41,535 nucleotides of DNA from Alphaproteobacteria bacterium UBA4588 (GCA_002387605.1 DGJU01000006.1:5864-47398), one strand, 5' to 3'. Shown: positions 8,032 through 16,319, counted from the stretch's first letter. The notes: a model not told the origin generated them from the letters alone. Made by a program: numbers and translations.

Positions 8032-10098
8032 ATGTTAGACGATACGAAACTCGAGGGGTTTCGCGCCTTAGCGCAAACAGAACTTACTATTCTGGCTGTC
8101 AGTTTGGTGATTTTCTGGGCATTGGCTCTCTCCGGGCGCGCCGTTTTTGGCCCTGCAGCCCCGCGACCCGTTCTGTCATTATTGGGCCTTACTGTTATTT
8201 ATGGCCTATTTGTTGTTGGCTCTTATCTTTATCCGGGCTTGTCTGTTTACGCACCCCTCATCCTGATGGCTGTTCTTGCTTGTTTCGGGCTCTGGCGCAG
8301 TCGACATATTTTCACCCAAGATAGCCTTTATATGGCCGTTGCACTTGTCCTAGTAAGCCCGCTGATTTTATTGGCGCTGGTTGTGAATGAACCATTATGG
8401 GATGATTTCACCCATTGGCTTGTCTCAGCTCAATATTTGATCCGCGAAGGCCATCTGCCAACCGCCGATAGCGTTGTTCTGAACCATGCCCACCCAAGCT
8501 ATCCATATGCACGTGCTCTTCTACATGCTTGGGTGGATGGCGTTTTGGGTAGCTTTAATATCACTATTCAGGGTGTCTTTAACATCTTTTTTGCGAGCAC
8601 TCTTCTATTATGGATACCGCGCTGGCTTAGCGTTTTTCTTGAGCGCCGCGCCTTATTTCATGAATCCCTCATTGGAATGGGATGTTTCAGTTGGCTTATA
8701 ATTTTATGGGCGGCGCTGTTAAGTAACACCCTAATTGTGAGCAGCTATGCAGACCCGATTTACGTTATTGTAATGGTCCATTTGTTTTTTGCACTTGGGC
8801 TAGATGCGCTTCAGAAGGGGCGGTTTTTTCACGCCTCTGTCTCATTAGACCCGGTTCTTATTTGTCTTTTTGTTGCGCCGATTATTCTCAAACAAAGCGG
8901 GCTTTATTTTTCTGTTATGATGTTGGGTCTGTTCTGGCTTTATAGTGTTATCGAACATATAAAGGAGGCTAGGTCCATCAGGGGCGGCGTGCTGGCCCAG
9001 AAGACGGTTATTCAAGTATTGTATCTTCTGCCAATGCTGTGTCTTCATCTTATATGGGCATCTTATGTCAGCACTCAGAACATCAAGGCTTCTTTCGGTG
9101 TGAGAGCAGCAGAGTTTTGGAATTTTGATGTCCTTCATCATATTCTAGCAGGTGTTGGGTTCCAAATGGCCGCGCGGCCCTATGCGGCTCTCGGGGCCAT
9201 CATTATTATAGTGATGCTTATTCTATGGGTAATAAAGGGTCGTTCTGCACAAGACAGAACATTTATCTTATTGCCACTGTCTCTTGGCTTTTTTCTGCTT
9301 ACAGCCCTATTTCAGATTCTGGCATATTGCGTTGCCTTTACAGAGTATGAAGCTATGCGCGCCGCATCATTTAACCGTTACATAGCGCCATCCGGTTTGA
9401 TCATGTGGAGCGCTTTACTACTTTATTTTATCAGAGCACTGACCAGTAAACCTCTGATGCGCCAGCAATTAGTTTCTGCCGGGCTTGTTCTATCCTTCCT
9501 TATAGTCGTTGTGAGTTTTGCTGATAAGATTGCTCTTGCGCGGCGGCTCAACCCGTCTCTAATTGAGACAGCAGAAATGATGAAAAGCTCTTATCAAAAG
9601 GGTGAAAAACTGCTGATACTCGATCTGCTGGGCAATGGTATCGAAGCGACTGTTATCCGGTTTTATTTAGACTCGCATATGCTGGCATCCTATGTAGATA
9701 ATAACCGGACGCGGGAAAAAATCACGCCAGCCATGCTTGCAAAATGGGCAGAAGGGTTCGACCATGTTTATGTGCATAGTGCGCCAGATTATGTGTTGCC
9801 CATGGTGGGTGTACCAAAAGAAATGGTCATGCTGGGGCGTAGCCTGAGAGAACGCTACCCACGGGGTGAAAGATTGCTGCTCCTTGATTTAATCGGCAGT
9901 GGCAAGGATGGTAATGTATTGTCTCTCATGCTGAAGCGGCATATGAATATTACGCTTCTCACAAGAAGTGATTTGAAAAGTCAGATGACTGAAGCTGACA
10001 TAATGGGGTGGCTTCAGGGACATCAACATCTATATATTCACACTGCGCCTGAGCAAATAAAGCAGGTATTCGAAAAAAATCTGACGCAGGTGAGGTAA
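8032..10098 (+). CDS. GT-C-type polytopic membrane glycosyltransferase-like protein with duplicated C-terminal domain
   Basis: This 688-residue protein has roughly a dozen membrane segments up to about residue 505 and then a soluble tail. The first large loop carries LWDDFTHWL at about residues 122-130. An acidic pair in this position is typical of GT-C enzymes, which transfer sugars from polyprenyl-phosphate donors on the outer face of the inner membrane. The tail contains two ungapped 63-residue copies (523-585 and 611-673), annotated separately. The start has an AAAGGGA ribosome-binding site. A GT2 enzyme begins directly after the stop and a GtrA protein lies just beyond, which fits synthesis, flipping and transfer of a lipid-linked sugar. 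The acceptor is unknown. Membrane topology is clear, and the catalytic call is by analogy. Confidence 0.7.
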   Translation: MLDDTKLEGFRALAQTELTILAVSLVIFWALALSGRAVFGPAAPRPVLSLLGLTVIYGLFVVGSYLYPGLSVYAPLILMAVLACFGLWRSRHIFTQDSLYMAVALVLVSPLILLALVVNEPLWDDFTHWLVSAQYLIREGHLPTADSVVLNHAHPSYPYARALLHAWVDGVLGSFNITIQGVFNIFFASTLLLWIPRWLSVFLERRALFHESLIGMGCFSWLIILWAALLSNTLIVSSYADPIYVIVMVHLFFALGLDALQKGRFFHASVSLDPVLICLFVAPIILKQSGLYFSVMMLGLFWLYSVIEHIKEARSIRGGVLAQKTVIQVLYLLPMLCLHLIWASYVSTQNIKASFGVRAAEFWNFDVLHHILAGVGFQMAARPYAALGAIIIIVMLILWVIKGRSAQDRTFILLPLSLGFFLLTALFQILAYCVAFTEYEAMRAASFNRYIAPSGLIMWSALLLYFIRALTSKPLMRQQLVSAGLVLSFLIVVVSFADKIALARRLNPSLIETAEMMKSSYQKGEKLLILDLLGNGIEATVIRFYLDSHMLASYVDNNRTREKITPAMLAKWAEGFDHVYVHSAPDYVLPMVGVPKEMVMLGRSLRERYPRGERLLLLDLIGSGKDGNVLSLMLKRHMNITLLTRSDLKSQMTEADIMGWLQGHQHLYIHTAPEQIKQVFEKNLTQVR
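9598..9786 (+). repeat. Internal protein repeat, copy 1 (residues 523-585 of the GT-C-like protein)
   Basis: The copy begins KGEKLLILDLLGNG and ends YVHSAP. It aligns without gaps to copy 2, with 22 of 63 positions identical by my count. The conserved core is G-E-(K/R)-L-L-x-L-D-L-(L/I)-G near the start, L..HM in the middle and W..G..H.Y.H.AP at the end. Confidence 0.8.
9862..10050 (+). repeat. Internal protein repeat, copy 2 (residues 611-673 of the GT-C-like protein)
   Basis: The copy begins RGERLLLLDLIGSG and ends YIHTAP, with exactly the same length as copy 1 and an 88-residue period. The nucleotide sequences have diverged considerably, so this is an old duplication of a domain and not a recent tandem event. 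Confidence 0.8.
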
Positions 10099-10103
10099 TA
10101 GTG

Positions 10104-11054
10104 ATGATGTCTACTCAGCCCGAAATATCCGCATTACGGATTGCTGTTATTCTGCCCTGTTATAATGAAGAAGCAACCATTGCGCAGGTTATCAAAGCCT
10201 TTGCACAGCATCTTCCGCATGCTGATATCTATGTTTGTGATAATGCATCACAAGATAAAACAGCAGAGCAGGCCAGCGCAGCAGGCGCCATTGTCCTCAG
10301 CGAGCATAAGCAAGGCAAAGCCAATGCTGTCAACCGCCTTTTTAGCGCCGTTGATGCAGATGTGTATGTGTTAAGTGACGGGGATCTTACCTATGATGCC
10401 AGTGCCGCGCCGCAGCTGATAACAGCGCTTATTGAAAATAAATGTGAAATGATTGTGGGAACGCGCACACCGGTTTCTGGGCAAAAAACCTATCGTCCGG
10501 GCCATAGTTTTGGTAATTTCGCCTTTACAACCATACTGCGCAGTCTGTTTGGCGGGAACTTCAGTGATGTCTTGTCTGGCTACCGGGTGTTTTCTCGGGC
10601 TTTTGTTAAGTCGATGCCAATTATGTCACGAGGGTTTGATATCGAGGTGGAAATGACGGTCCACGCATTGGCAACAGGCCAGCCTGTTGCAGAATTATCG
10701 ACGGCCTATTCTGAACGTCCAGAAGGGTCTGTGAGCAAATTAAGCACATTCAAAGACGGCTTCCGTATCGGGCTTCGCATTATTAGGCTCATTGTTGATT
10801 TCCGGCCTCTCACCGTCTTTGGTGTGGCCGCTATTATTTTCGGGGTAGTGGGGTTAAGCTTGTTCTATCCTGTCTGGCTGGCCTATCTGGATACTGGCTT
10901 GGTATCGCGCTTTCCAACAGCGTTCCTCAGCCTTGGCTTGGGGCTTTTATCTATTTTGAGCCTTTTAAGTGGGCTTATTCTTGATGGTATTTCGCGGCAA
11001 CGCCTTGAGATGAAAAAGCTGGCCTATCTGTCTCAGATGCTAAAATCGAGATAG
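10104..11054 (+). CDS. GT2-family glycosyltransferase (polyprenyl-phosphate sugar synthase-like)
   Basis: This protein of about 316 residues has a GT-A catalytic domain followed by two C-terminal membrane segments. N-terminal VILPCYNEEATI, then DNASQDKTAE, the metal-binding LSDGDLTYD (aligned to the DXD motif) and LSGYRVFSR mark the dolichol-phosphate mannose synthase-like GT2 group. It would load a sugar from a nucleotide donor onto undecaprenyl phosphate at the cytoplasmic face. The AGGTGAGG at 10088-10095 places an 8-nt spacing to the ATG at 10104. A GTG at 10101 and another ATG at 10107 are alternatives. It is coupled to the preceding GT-C gene, and its stop lies 7 bp from the convergent GtrA gene. 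Confidence 0.85.
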   Translation: MMSTQPEISALRIAVILPCYNEEATIAQVIKAFAQHLPHADIYVCDNASQDKTAEQASAAGAIVLSEHKQGKANAVNRLFSAVDADVYVLSDGDLTYDASAAPQLITALIENKCEMIVGTRTPVSGQKTYRPGHSFGNFAFTTILRSLFGGNFSDVLSGYRVFSRAFVKSMPIMSRGFDIEVEMTVHALATGQPVAELSTAYSERPEGSVSKLSTFKDGFRIGLRIIRLIVDFRPLTVFGVAAIIFGVVGLSLFYPVWLAYLDTGLVSRFPTAFLSLGLGLLSILSLLSGLILDGISRQRLEMKKLAYLSQMLKSR

Positions 11055-11061
11055 CGTTCTC

Positions 11062-11439
11062 CTAACGGTCTTTCTGCATTAACAGCTTCCGACTCATCAC
11101 AAAATTCAAGATAGCTGTGCAGATGGTTGCAATGGCAAGCGACAGATCAACTCTGACTGCCATGATAATCAAGCTTGAATAAAGAATGAAACTGAAGCTA
11201 GCGCCAACAAGCATGGCAAGAAAATAGGCAACGATTTCTGCGCCTCTGACCGGGCTGTAGTTCGAGAAGCTGATAAAGCGGTTTGTCAGGAACGTTGCGG
11301 CTATCGCGGCTGGCAGGGATACAAAGCGCGGTATAATAGCGCCGAGCCCCAAAAATATTCCAGCTTTTATCAGGCATATTTCAACAAGAAAGCCTAATAC
11401 GCCTGCAAAGCAGAAACCGATAATCATGCGTAATGTCAC
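11062..11439 (-). CDS. GtrA family membrane protein
   Basis: This 125-residue protein has four membrane segments and the family pattern N-R-F-I-S-F after the second half of the bundle (LPAAIAATFLTNRFISF at about residues 43-59). GtrA proteins are proposed to flip polyprenyl-phosphate-linked sugars across the inner membrane, or to act in cell-surface polysaccharide assembly. It runs convergent to the GT2 gene with only a 7-bp gap. It is therefore not co-transcribed with it, although function and location point to one pathway. The family assignment is good. The flippase role is known from relatives. Confidence 0.8.
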   Translation of the reverse strand: MTLRMIIGFCFAGVLGFLVEICLIKAGIFLGLGAIIPRFVSLPAAIAATFLTNRFISFSNYSPVRGAEIVAYFLAMLVGASFSFILYSSLIIMAVRVDLSLAIATICTAILNFVMSRKLLMQKDR

Positions 11440-11629
11440 GCCGGAGAGCCCCTTCCTTGTGGTAAAAAGGATGTAGCAGATATATCGAGCGCTTTTCGGG
11501 CGCCCTCATTTTGGTTTATATGAGTTTTCGTCGTCTGTGAATAATTCACTGTTTTTTGTGCATCATATTTTAGTATAACTCTTAGCTATTTGAGGAATGC
11601 TATCACTACTGGGAGAGGCTTTAGGATAA

Positions 11630-12166
11630 ATGATACAAAATTTTCTGATAATTTTATGTGTGATTGTGCCAACGCTGTCTCAGGCAACAGACCTGCAAAT
11701 AGCACGCGATGATGATCAGGGCGCTAATGTTGTTTTTCTGCGTCATGCGCTGGCGCCCGGTTATGGCGACCCTGATAATTTCATAATGACAGATTGCACT
11801 ACCCAGCGAAATTTAAGCGAGGCTGGTCGTAAGCAGGCAGAAGATATCGGCAGGAAAATGAGGGCAGAGGGAATCGTTTTTTCAGAAATTCTCAGTAGCC
11901 AATGGTGTCGATGTAAAGAGACTGCGATGCATCTTAAGGTGGGGGAATGGCAAGAATTTGAAGGCTTAAATTCTTTTTTTCAAGGCCATGCTGACAAACA
12001 GAAAACCATTAATTTGCTAACAGAAAAATTATCAAAAATTCCGAAAGATCATCTTGTGTTAATGGTCACCCATCAGGTCGTGATATCTGCAATAACCGGA
12101 ATAGCCCCGCAAAGCGGCGGCGCGGTGCTCTATGATACAGCCACTAAAAAGGCCCAGATATGGTGA
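11630..12166 (+). CDS. Secreted histidine phosphatase family protein
   Basis: This 178-residue protein has a signal peptide (MIQNFLIILCVIVPTLSQA) and a small histidine phosphatase domain. The phospho-accepting histidine is H39 in FLRHALAPG, a variant of the RHG motif. Conserved R94 lies in SSQWCRCKETA and the second histidine H148 in MVTHQ. The family removes phosphate from small metabolites or proteins through a phosphohistidine. The export signal places this one in the periplasm, and its substrate is unknown. DC..QRNLS..GR.QA after the active site is typical of a secreted bacterial subgroup. It stands alone between the sugar module and the Lrp gene, which points the other way. Confidence 0.85.
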   Translation: MIQNFLIILCVIVPTLSQATDLQIARDDDQGANVVFLRHALAPGYGDPDNFIMTDCTTQRNLSEAGRKQAEDIGRKMRAEGIVFSEILSSQWCRCKETAMHLKVGEWQEFEGLNSFFQGHADKQKTINLLTEKLSKIPKDHLVLMVTHQVVISAITGIAPQSGGAVLYDTATKKAQIW

Positions 12167-12204
12167 TCCTCTTCACCAAAAACCTGAATTATTACTAAAC
12201 AACA

Positions 12205-12687
12205 CTAACGCTCAGAACGCGCCTCAAGCGGAAGGGCGGTTGTGTATTTGATTTCTTCCATAGCAAAGGATGAGCTGACATCTGTGAGCGAAACCTCACT
12301 GATGAGCCGTTTGTAAAATCGGTCATAAGCGGCCATATCCTTGCCAACGACCCGCAGCAGATAATCAACCTCGCCGCTCATCCGGTAGAATTCAACAACT
12401 TCCGGGTAGGATGAAATTTTCTGCGCAAACTCTTCAAGCCACTCAGCATTATGCTGGTCTGTTTTGAGCGCAACAAAAACAGTCATCCCGAGGCCAAGCT
12501 TGTCCTTATCCAGCAGGGCAACGCGTCCACGGATTATACCAGCCTCTTCAAGTTTCTGGATGCGGCGCCAGCAAGGCGTTACCGACAAGCCGACTTTGCG
12601 GGCAATATCGCCAACTGACAGTGAGCTATCCTGCTGTAGCAGGTCCATGATTTCCCTGTCTTTTGATGCGCCATCTTTTTTGTCCAT
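12205..12687 (-). CDS. Lrp/AsnC family transcriptional regulator
   Basis: This 160-residue protein has an N-terminal helix-turn-helix (LSVGDIARKVGLSVTPCWRR at about 23-42) and a C-terminal RAM ligand-binding and oligomerisation domain. The conserved GEVDYLLRV segment is at about 105-113. Lrp-type regulators bind A/T-rich DNA and sense amino acids or related metabolites. The gene diverges from the rhodanese/YeeE operon across a 209-bp very A/T-rich gap. That arrangement commonly means the regulator controls its neighbour. By analogy with cysteine-responsive Lrp relatives such as DecR/CyuR, it may sense cysteine or another sulfur compound, which is an inference from the neighbours. Confidence 0.9.
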   Translation of the reverse strand: MDKKDGASKDREIMDLLQQDSSLSVGDIARKVGLSVTPCWRRIQKLEEAGIIRGRVALLDKDKLGLGMTVFVALKTDQHNAEWLEEFAQKISSYPEVVEFYRMSGEVDYLLRVVGKDMAAYDRFYKRLISEVSLTDVSSSFAMEEIKYTTALPLEARSER

Positions 12688-12896
12688 GATGCTTGGCTCC
12701 TTTTTTAACAGTCAAGACTGTAATGATATCGTTGTTTTTATAGGTATAAGAAAAATAATTTCTAATTACATGAGATAAAGTAAAAAACATACCTTTTTAC
12801 GTGTTTTTTTATTTATTTATTAAAAATAAATTCTATTTATTGCTGTAGCTAATCCTAATCATAACCAATCCCGGTAGGGGAGTAAGGCTTACAAAA
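12688..12896. promoter_or_regulatory. A/T-rich divergent promoter region with inverted repeat (candidate Lrp-type operator)
   Basis: The gap between the Lrp gene and the rhodanese gene is strikingly A/T-rich, with long A and T runs. AATAAA (12825-12830) and TTTATT (12836-12841) form an inverted repeat around TTCTA, about 55 bp before the rhodanese GTG start. Such flexible A/T-rich DNA is typical of Lrp-family binding sites. No clear -35/-10 pair was picked out. Confidence 0.4.
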
Positions 12897-13856
12897 GTGA
12901 AACTGATACATTTCGTTGCGGGAGCCTTTTTGGCATTATTCCCGATGATATCGCAGGCGGCAGGCTTTGGCCCCCTTATTGATGCACAAACACTTGAGAC
13001 GCAGCGCGCAAGCGCGGCTGTCCTAATAATTGATATTAGGGCAGGACAGTCAGCAAAAACGGGCCTCTCACATTTTGAGAGTGGGCATATCCCTAATGCT
13101 GTCCATGCCCCTTATAATTTATTCCGCGGCCCCCAAGATAATCCAGGCGCTCTTGTGACCGAAGCGCATCTGACCGACTTATTTCAGGGGCTTGGTGTAA
13201 CCGCCTTGCGGCCTGTTGTGGTTGTCCATCAGGGCAGAAACGAAACTGATTTTGGCGCGGCGGCTCGTGTTTACTGGACGTTAAAATCCAGCGGCGTGCA
13301 GCAGCTCGCTATTTTAAATGGCGGCATGAATGCATGGACAAGCGCTGGCTTAACAATTGAGACAGGCGCGGGCGCAGCGCAGGAAGCCTCTGATTTTACC
13401 GCCGTGTTTTCCTCAGAATGGTTGGCAACAGCCTCAGATATTACAACCGCCCTTGGGGATGGCAGGGACATTGACCTTATTGATGCCCGGCCGGCTTCCT
13501 TTTGGCAGGGGAATGCAAAACATAGTGCCGCAACCCGTCCCGGAACATTGCCGCAGTCACGCTATTTTGTTCATAATAGCTGGTTCAATAAGGACGAGCC
13601 AACGCTCATCAACCAGTCTATCGTTCCTGAATTGGCGGCTTCAAACGGGTTTCAGCAAGGCGATAATATCGTATCCTTCTGTAATACAGGACATTGGGCG
13701 GCAACCAACTGGTTTGCCCTTAGTGAGTTGGCCGGCATCGAGGGCGTAAAGCTCTATCCAGAATCGCTTGTTGGCTGGTCAGCGCGCGGCGGAGAAATGG
13801 AGAATGTGCCAGGTCATTTGCGTCATTTATGGAATACGGTTTCCGGAAAATACTAG
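12897..13856 (+). CDS. Periplasmic two-domain rhodanese (sulfurtransferase)
   Basis: This 319-residue protein has an N-terminal signal peptide (MKLIHFVAGAFLALFPMISQAA) and two rhodanese modules. The first module has HQGRN at the position of the active loop and no cysteine, so it is structural. The second carries the active cysteine C262 in SFCNTGHWA. Thiosulfate and mercaptopyruvate sulfurtransferases use this layout to move a sulfane sulfur onto a thiol acceptor. Translation starts at GTG after a strong GGGGAG stretch. The next gene, 9 nt downstream, encodes a YeeE/YedE sulfur transporter. The enzyme may therefore process thiosulfate or persulfide in the periplasm before or after transport. 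Confidence 0.9.
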   Translation: MKLIHFVAGAFLALFPMISQAAGFGPLIDAQTLETQRASAAVLIIDIRAGQSAKTGLSHFESGHIPNAVHAPYNLFRGPQDNPGALVTEAHLTDLFQGLGVTALRPVVVVHQGRNETDFGAAARVYWTLKSSGVQQLAILNGGMNAWTSAGLTIETGAGAAQEASDFTAVFSSEWLATASDITTALGDGRDIDLIDARPASFWQGNAKHSAATRPGTLPQSRYFVHNSWFNKDEPTLINQSIVPELAASNGFQQGDNIVSFCNTGHWAATNWFALSELAGIEGVKLYPESLVGWSARGGEMENVPGHLRHLWNTVSGKY

Positions 13857-13865
13857 GGCTGTCCC

Positions 13866-14987
13866 ATGATATCTTCACTAAAAGCGGCGCCATTACTGGC
13901 GTCGCGATCTTTTCGTATTAGCCTCTGTGCCACTAGTTTAGGGATTATATCAATCGCGGTGGCGGCGAATGCCGGTCCGCGTTTTGGCCTGCTGCTGTTA
14001 ATTGGCGGCGGCATGGGAGCAACCCTTGAGGGGCTCGGCTTTGGCTTTGCTGGTCCGTGGCGGCGTCTTATTCTGGCCCGAAATCCGTCCGGGTTTCTTG
14101 CTCAGATACTGAGTATGGCTCTTGTGGCTCTTATCGCCTTTCCGTTGCTTGAGGGACATCCAGCCGAGCTAACGGGGGCGCATGCCCCGGTTGGGTTTGC
14201 GATGGTAGCAGGAGCCTATGTATTTGGGATATGCATGCAGCTTCTTCTGGGATGTGGTTCTGGCACGCTTGTTAATGCTGGCAGCGGTAATTTAGTCGCT
14301 ATTCTGGCGCTACCCTTTTTTGCAATAGGCAGCTTCCTTGGCTCTTTCCATCTAAGCTGGTGGACGTCTCTTGGCAGTCTTCCGGTCATAACAGTTAGTG
14401 GCACAAACGGCTTGCTTTTGACGCTTGCCGGCTTGGGAGTACTTGGCGGTCTTGCTCTCCTCATCGCAGAAAAACCCAAGCTATCAGTACCGCCTCGCTT
14501 ATGGTGTGCGGCTCTGATTATTGCGGCGCTGGCGCTGCTTCATCTTGTTGTTGCTGGCCAGCCATGGGGTGTTGTTTATGGTCTTGGGCTCTGGGCAGCG
14601 AAGGGAGTGATTGCTGTTGGAGCTGATGTTTCTTCATCATCTTTTTGGTCTGCTCCAGCGCATCAAACGCGCCTTTCCAGCAGTATTCTGACCGATGTGA
14701 CTTCGCTGACTAATTTAGGCCTGATGGCGGGCGCTGCCTTTGTTACATTTTGTCGTGGCGGTTTTACGGCATCGCAGCAAACACTGACACCCACAATATG
14801 GGTGAGTGCAGTGGTTGCAGGATTTCTGTTGGGATATTCGTCTCGGCTCGCATTTGGCTGTAATGTCGGTGCTTTTTTTAGTGGTATTACAACAGGCTCA
14901 CTTCATGGCTGGGTCTGGTTTTTATGCGCTTTTGCTGGCTCATTCGCCGGCATTACTATTCGGAATCGGTTGGGGATGGGACGATGA
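13866..14987 (+). CDS. YeeE/YedE family sulfur-compound transporter (full length)
   Basis: This 373-residue membrane protein has two homologous halves. The conserved cysteine-containing loops are LLGCGSGTLVNAGSGN at about residues 122-137, TFCRGGFTASQQ in the second half and FGCNVGAFFSGI near the C-terminus. In the YeeE/TsuA family, cysteines in these loops take part in thiosulfate passage. Placed 9 nt after a periplasmic rhodanese and opposite an Lrp-type regulator, it probably moves thiosulfate or a related sulfur species across the inner membrane. Its stop overlaps the start of a small secreted protein gene (ATGATGA). The family assignment is firm, and the precise substrate is inferred. 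Confidence 0.88.
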   Translation: MISSLKAAPLLASRSFRISLCATSLGIISIAVAANAGPRFGLLLLIGGGMGATLEGLGFGFAGPWRRLILARNPSGFLAQILSMALVALIAFPLLEGHPAELTGAHAPVGFAMVAGAYVFGICMQLLLGCGSGTLVNAGSGNLVAILALPFFAIGSFLGSFHLSWWTSLGSLPVITVSGTNGLLLTLAGLGVLGGLALLIAEKPKLSVPPRLWCAALIIAALALLHLVVAGQPWGVVYGLGLWAAKGVIAVGADVSSSSFWSAPAHQTRLSSSILTDVTSLTNLGLMAGAAFVTFCRGGFTASQQTLTPTIWVSAVVAGFLLGYSSRLAFGCNVGAFFSGITTGSLHGWVWFLCAFAGSFAGITIRNRLGMGR

Positions 14988-15166
14988 TGATAACCAGATG
15001 GCACGCTGTGCTTCTGCTCCTCGTTATGATGGCGGCGGTGTTTGTTGCAGATGCACTGTCATCTGCGCCTCTTGACCCTTATCGTGCGCCGCCACTTTTC
15101 GCGCTTGGGTCGGGCAAAGCGCCCTCAGGGGCACATTGCTCAGCCGTGGTCGGCACAGACAAGTAA
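14984..15166 (+). CDS. Small secreted or membrane-anchored protein coupled to the YeeE gene
   Basis: This 60-residue protein starts at ATG 14984 (or the adjacent ATG 14987), overlapping the transporter stop codon, so it should be translationally coupled. It has an N-terminal hydrophobic stretch (HAVLLLLVMMAAVFVADAL) that acts as a signal peptide or anchor. A short proline-rich tail follows (SAPLDPYRAPPLFALGSGKA), with one cysteine at C52 (GAHCSAV). I recognise no named family. A lone periplasmic cysteine beside a rhodanese and a thiosulfate-type transporter suggests a sulfur carrier or transporter partner, but this is speculation. The frame is open further upstream inside yeeE, and the start was chosen from the overlap and the signal sequence. 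Confidence 0.6.
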   Translation: MMITRWHAVLLLLVMMAAVFVADALSSAPLDPYRAPPLFALGSGKAPSGAHCSAVVGTDK

Positions 15167-15328
15167 TCCCAGCGTTGGCGCGAAAGGTAGAGGAAAAGGG
15201 CGAAAAATCATGTTCATTTCGGGTGAACGCGCGGGAAGTAATATGTCATGGTTGACAGCAAAAAATGAATTTACCACTCTTAGGGAACGCTAGAGTATGG
15301 CGGTATCTAACAGGGTGGTAGCTAGTTC

Positions 15329-16231
15329 ATGAGCAGTTTTTCAAAAAAACGTGTATTAGAAATTCTGGATCAGGCACAAGAAGGCGATAATTTTAGCAAG
15401 CTCATAGACCGGTGTCTTGGCGGTCTTATTGTGCTGAATATTCTGGCTGTTAGCCTTGAATCAATTGAATCTGTTAGCACGACATACCGGCAAGAATTTC
15501 TCTATTTCGAATATTTTTCGGTTCTTATTTTTGCTAGTGAATATCTTCTTCGTATCTGGGCAAGTGCCGAGCGTCATGCGAGCCGCTTTACATCGGGGAC
15601 GGGCCGAAGGCTTGAATATATATTCAGCTTTAACGGGCTGATTGATTTGCTTGCGATTCTGCCAAGCATCATTTCATTCTTTGTTGGCAATATTGATTTG
15701 CGCTGGGTACGTGTTATCAGGCTGCTTAGAATTCTGAAGATTTCCAATTATTCCTCTGCACTGGAAGATTTAACGTCCGCTGTCTATGAGGAAAGGCGCT
15801 CGTTTCTTGCCGCGCTCTATCTGTTTTTTATATCGCTGTTTTTCTCAAGTGCCCTGATGTACGCAACAGAGCATAAGGCGCAACCGATTGCCTTTTCCTC
15901 AATTCCGGAAAGCATGTGGTGGAGCCTCATTACGCTTACAACTGTTGGCTATGGCGATGTGGCGCCAATCACACCTTTTGGCAAGGTGATTGGGGCGATT
16001 ACAGCCTTTATGGGTGTCTGCACCGTTGCTCTTCTGACAGGTATTATCGCCAGTGCCTTTGCCAGCCAGCTGAGTCGGAAGAAAAATATCTTTACCGCAG
16101 AAATCAAGCAAGCGGTTGATGATGGTATTATTACCGAAGATGAATATCAAAAGATTGAGCAGCTACGCCAGCAATTAAATTTGAGTGAGGAAGACGCTAA
16201 AGCAATCATTAAAGTTATCCATAAAGATTAG
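15329..16231 (+). CDS. Voltage-gated-type potassium channel
   Basis: This 300-residue protein has six membrane segments. S4-like positive spacing appears in RWVRVIRLLRILKI at about residues 125-138. The pore helix and selectivity filter TTVGYGD are at residues 204-210, which identifies a potassium channel subunit acting as a tetramer. The C-terminal part (EIKQAVDDGIITEDEYQKI onward) is a short charged helical region. A perfect TTGACA lies at 15252-15257 upstream, but no good -10 box follows at normal spacing. The gene sits between two sulfur modules with no obvious operon partner except possibly the downstream psiE-like gene (88-bp gap). Confidence 0.92.
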   Translation: MSSFSKKRVLEILDQAQEGDNFSKLIDRCLGGLIVLNILAVSLESIESVSTTYRQEFLYFEYFSVLIFASEYLLRIWASAERHASRFTSGTGRRLEYIFSFNGLIDLLAILPSIISFFVGNIDLRWVRVIRLLRILKISNYSSALEDLTSAVYEERRSFLAALYLFFISLFFSSALMYATEHKAQPIAFSSIPESMWWSLITLTTVGYGDVAPITPFGKVIGAITAFMGVCTVALLTGIIASAFASQLSRKKNIFTAEIKQAVDDGIITEDEYQKIEQLRQQLNLSEEDAKAIIKVIHKD

Positions 16232-16319
16232 CGATATTTTGGGGGCTGTGGAAGTTGCCATCCATAGCTGGCAAGAAACAGATTTGCACTGGGCAATAAG
16301 CTTATGATAAGGTTTCTGT

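Noticed and set aside
12464..12778. Plus-strand frame of 104 codons overlapping the Lrp gene
   Set aside because: It lies opposite the helix-turn-helix coding region, has no recognisable motif and runs into the A/T-rich promoter.
15252..15257. Perfect TTGACA hexamer before the potassium channel gene
   Set aside because: No acceptable -10 hexamer follows at 16-18 bp, so it was not called as a promoter.
15042..15293. Plus-strand frame of 83 codons downstream of the yeeE gene
   Set aside because: It overlaps the coupled 60-residue protein in another frame, is rich in arginine and serine, and has no start signals or family features.
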